Source of the DNA: Planctomycetota bacterium
Lineage (GTDB): Bacteria > Planctomycetota > Phycisphaerae > UBA1845
DNA: 59,452 nt
Assembly: GCA_030616775.1 (NCBI GenBank)
Contig: JAUWWQ010000025.1
Coordinates: forward strand, 1-59,452
Direction: 5' to 3'
Positions 57,999 through 59,452 of the stretch are shown here, piece after piece. Positions within the stretch are counted from its first letter, which is position 1. The number at the start of each line of letters is the position of its first letter. The notes under the pieces are model-generated. The model was not told the origin of the DNA and did no database searches. It saw nothing but the letters and a program-made list of their open reading frames with translations. Position numbers and translations under genes: made by a program.

Positions 57999-58388
57999 CG
58001 ACGTAGGGTGGGTTGTTTCGACCCACCTTCTCTTGCATCCAACAACCGAAATGGTGGGTCCACAGGACCCACCCGCCTACGCCTCCTTTGCAGCAGCAAG
58101 ATCAGGCGTCCTGGCCACCCACTTGAACTCGATCGCCTGGTCTGGTAACATGATGTTCCAAACTCAGGCAGCCGGGTGATTCCGGCAGAGCGCAGCCGTG
58201 CGGAACGCGTTTCCACACGCAAGGGAGAGAAAGATGCTCCCCGTGCGAACTCAGCTCGCTCACAAACCTGGCGGCGACTTATGGCCTGAGCTATCTTGCC
58301 ACGGTAGCGGCAGCAATGATCAATCTGCCAACAGCCTGTCAATGGGGCCAAGGGGTTATCCCGCCGGATATCGACGGAGATACTTAAA
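57999..58388. other. intergenic region with two terminator-like hairpins
   Basis: Hairpins GGTGGGT/ACCCACC (58007-58013 with 58021-58027, followed by TTCTCTT) and GGTGGGTCC/GGACCCACC (58053-58073) lie right after the RCC1 gene. Further on, one forward frame ends with NLAATYGLSYLATVAAAMIN, then a stop at 58384-58386 three bases before the next gene; it lacks a clear start and may be the tail of a decayed secreted protein. Confidence 0.45.
58053..58073. terminator. 9-bp stem hairpin after RCC1 gene
   Basis: GGTGGGTCC-ACA-GGACCCACC is perfect, and the hairpin just upstream (58007-58027) is followed by a pyrimidine-rich run. Together they could act as a terminator for the RCC1 transcript. Confidence 0.4.
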
Positions 58389-59357
58389 ATGAGGCAAAGC
58401 AAAATCTGTCTGCACTTTTATCTGCTTGTTAGTCTTCTGATCATCGGGGGTGCCTCGGCGGATGGCCGGGACGATCTCCTCAAAGCCTACGAGACGGGCG
58501 AAAGGGAATTCACCAAAGTCCAGATCGGGGACACAACGGTCTATTCCCACCAGAGGACGCTTAACGGCGCCATCGTAGAGAAGGACTTCATTGTGTACCA
58601 GTTTGATCGGGATAGTGAAAAACTTCTGGACAAAAGGACCCATTGGCGCCCCGACTTGCCAGAGGAGGTAGTGCCCGTAGTGCCTAGGGATCAGGCGGAG
58701 TCCATGGCCGAGGGAGCGGTCCAGTTTTCCGAGCTGTACATCATATCTCCTAAGTCTGACGTATTCCCTCTTGATCCGACGCCCGAGAATCCCTGCTGGG
58801 TCGTAAGGAGCATTAAGGACGGCGAGCCAATCGTCACTGTCATTGACGCGGTGACTGGTCGTCACTTGGGCTTCGGCGTTCCGCCGCCGCAGATCACCGG
58901 CTTCGCAATGTCAGGGGCCCAGTTCTCCGAGCCCTGCGGCGGGGCATGGACCAGTTGGTACACGCACGCCAGGGATTGGTTTGTGTACATGGGATATCCC
59001 ACTGCGACTGCACAATGGCCCACCGATGCCGAGATCATCAGCCATGTTTCAAGCAACGAGACAGCAGTGTTCTATGAGATTGGACACAGCCATCTCACTC
59101 ACGGCCTGCTGTTCTGCAGCGGGTGCCAGGACGGCTACTGGTGTGTAGATACAACGGCAGAGGAAATCGAGAGCTGGATCAGCGGCTACTGCAAGATGCC
59201 CTTCGCTTTTCTGGCGAGCTGTTACGGACTGTGCGATGTGGGCCCGGGCACGCTCTCATACGCGTTTCGAAAAGGCTCAGACACGGACACCGCCACGGTG
59301 GGCTACTGCGATATGTCTGAGAGTTACCCCCCACGTTGCATAAAACCCAGCTCGTAG
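58389..59357 (+). CDS. secreted protein with PepSY-like region and possible caspase-like His/Cys
   Basis: 322 residues. Signal peptide (LHFYLLVSLLIIGGASADG) then a beta-rich region; CWVVRSIKDGEPIVTVIDAV looks PepSY-like. The C-terminal 120 residues contain VFYEIGHSHLTHG (His at about residue 234-238) and FAFLASCYGLCDVG (Cys at about residue 275), spaced as in caspase/gingipain-fold peptidases where a His is followed by a Cys after a hydrophobic strand, with GTLSYAFRKGSDTDTATVGY afterwards. This is a fold-level guess. It ends PPRCIKPSS; the sequence is close to the window end and a frameshift is possible. Confidence 0.5.
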   Translation: MRQSKICLHFYLLVSLLIIGGASADGRDDLLKAYETGEREFTKVQIGDTTVYSHQRTLNGAIVEKDFIVYQFDRDSEKLLDKRTHWRPDLPEEVVPVVPRDQAESMAEGAVQFSELYIISPKSDVFPLDPTPENPCWVVRSIKDGEPIVTVIDAVTGRHLGFGVPPPQITGFAMSGAQFSEPCGGAWTSWYTHARDWFVYMGYPTATAQWPTDAEIISHVSSNETAVFYEIGHSHLTHGLLFCSGCQDGYWCVDTTAEEIESWISGYCKMPFAFLASCYGLCDVGPGTLSYAFRKGSDTDTATVGYCDMSESYPPRCIKPSS

Positions 59358-59452
59358 CGGGCGGAAGTCTTGAAATCTCCCGACGAATCGCAGTCGTTTG
59401 CGCTCCATCAACCGGTGTTGACAAACCCCACGTTCAGTGAGTTCTGCCGACC

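Overview
The window looks like a chromosomal segment of a Planctomycetota bacterium, probably of the Phycisphaerae type. This is an inference from family content, since there is no rRNA to place it. The signs are secreted proteins with DCNxNxxPDxCD calcium-type repeats and an IPTL C-terminal sorting tail, dockerin-like tails, thrombospondin-3 repeats, a CxxCGYNLRGL zinc-ribbon membrane protein, a TMTC-like membrane/TPR protein and the prkA-yhbH-spoVR operon. Base composition is GC-rich, genes are spread over both strands, and long gene-poor gaps hold palindromic repeats and gene debris, so the genome seems loosely packed.

Region by region. 1-9.4 kb holds secreted proteins: an IS630-type transposase start beside a truncated repeat protein, an M6 metalloprotease flanked by two copies of a decayed TPR-gene tail, a VPS62-like protein with helical repeats, and an alpha/alpha-toroid protein paired with a coiled-coil lipoprotein. 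9.4-14.1 kb is gene-poor: a MITE-like palindrome, two small unknown genes, a LigD-type phosphoesterase, a TPR lipoprotein, tRNA-Asp and tRNA-Arg with IS1634-type and integrase debris between them. 14.5-24.4 kb carries nadE, membrane proteins and prkA-yhbH-spoVR. 24.8-31.4 kb carries a thiD2-thiE fusion with a REP palindrome inserted in frame, then a four-gene overlapping operon (AAA ATPase, MAD4-like protein, nadC, SGNH protein) and selD, whose true 5' end contains a UGA selenocysteine codon. 31.7-36.4 kb has a secreted cyclophilin, a second SGNH protein and a compact three-gene cassette of unknown function with defence-like features. 37.6-43.6 kb has tmRNA, an MgtC-type protein, P5C dehydrogenase and a subtilisin with a dockerin tail. 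43.8-55.2 kb has a second toroid protein, a GT2 glycosyltransferase fused to a YbjQ-like domain, an Rhs remnant, a HEPN-motif protein, a TMTC-like protein, an OppF-type ATPase and an MscS channel. 55.6-59.4 kb has an RCC1-repeat protein broken by an in-frame TAA and a secreted protein with a possible caspase-like His/Cys pair.

The best candidates for something undescribed are the three-gene cassette at 34226-36423 (204-aa unknown; winged-helix plus deoxyribosyltransferase/TIR-like effector; small C-tail-anchored protein) and the AAA ATPase/MAD4-like pair that shares overlapping codons with nadC. All functional names come from reading motifs and recalling families. No database or structure search was run.
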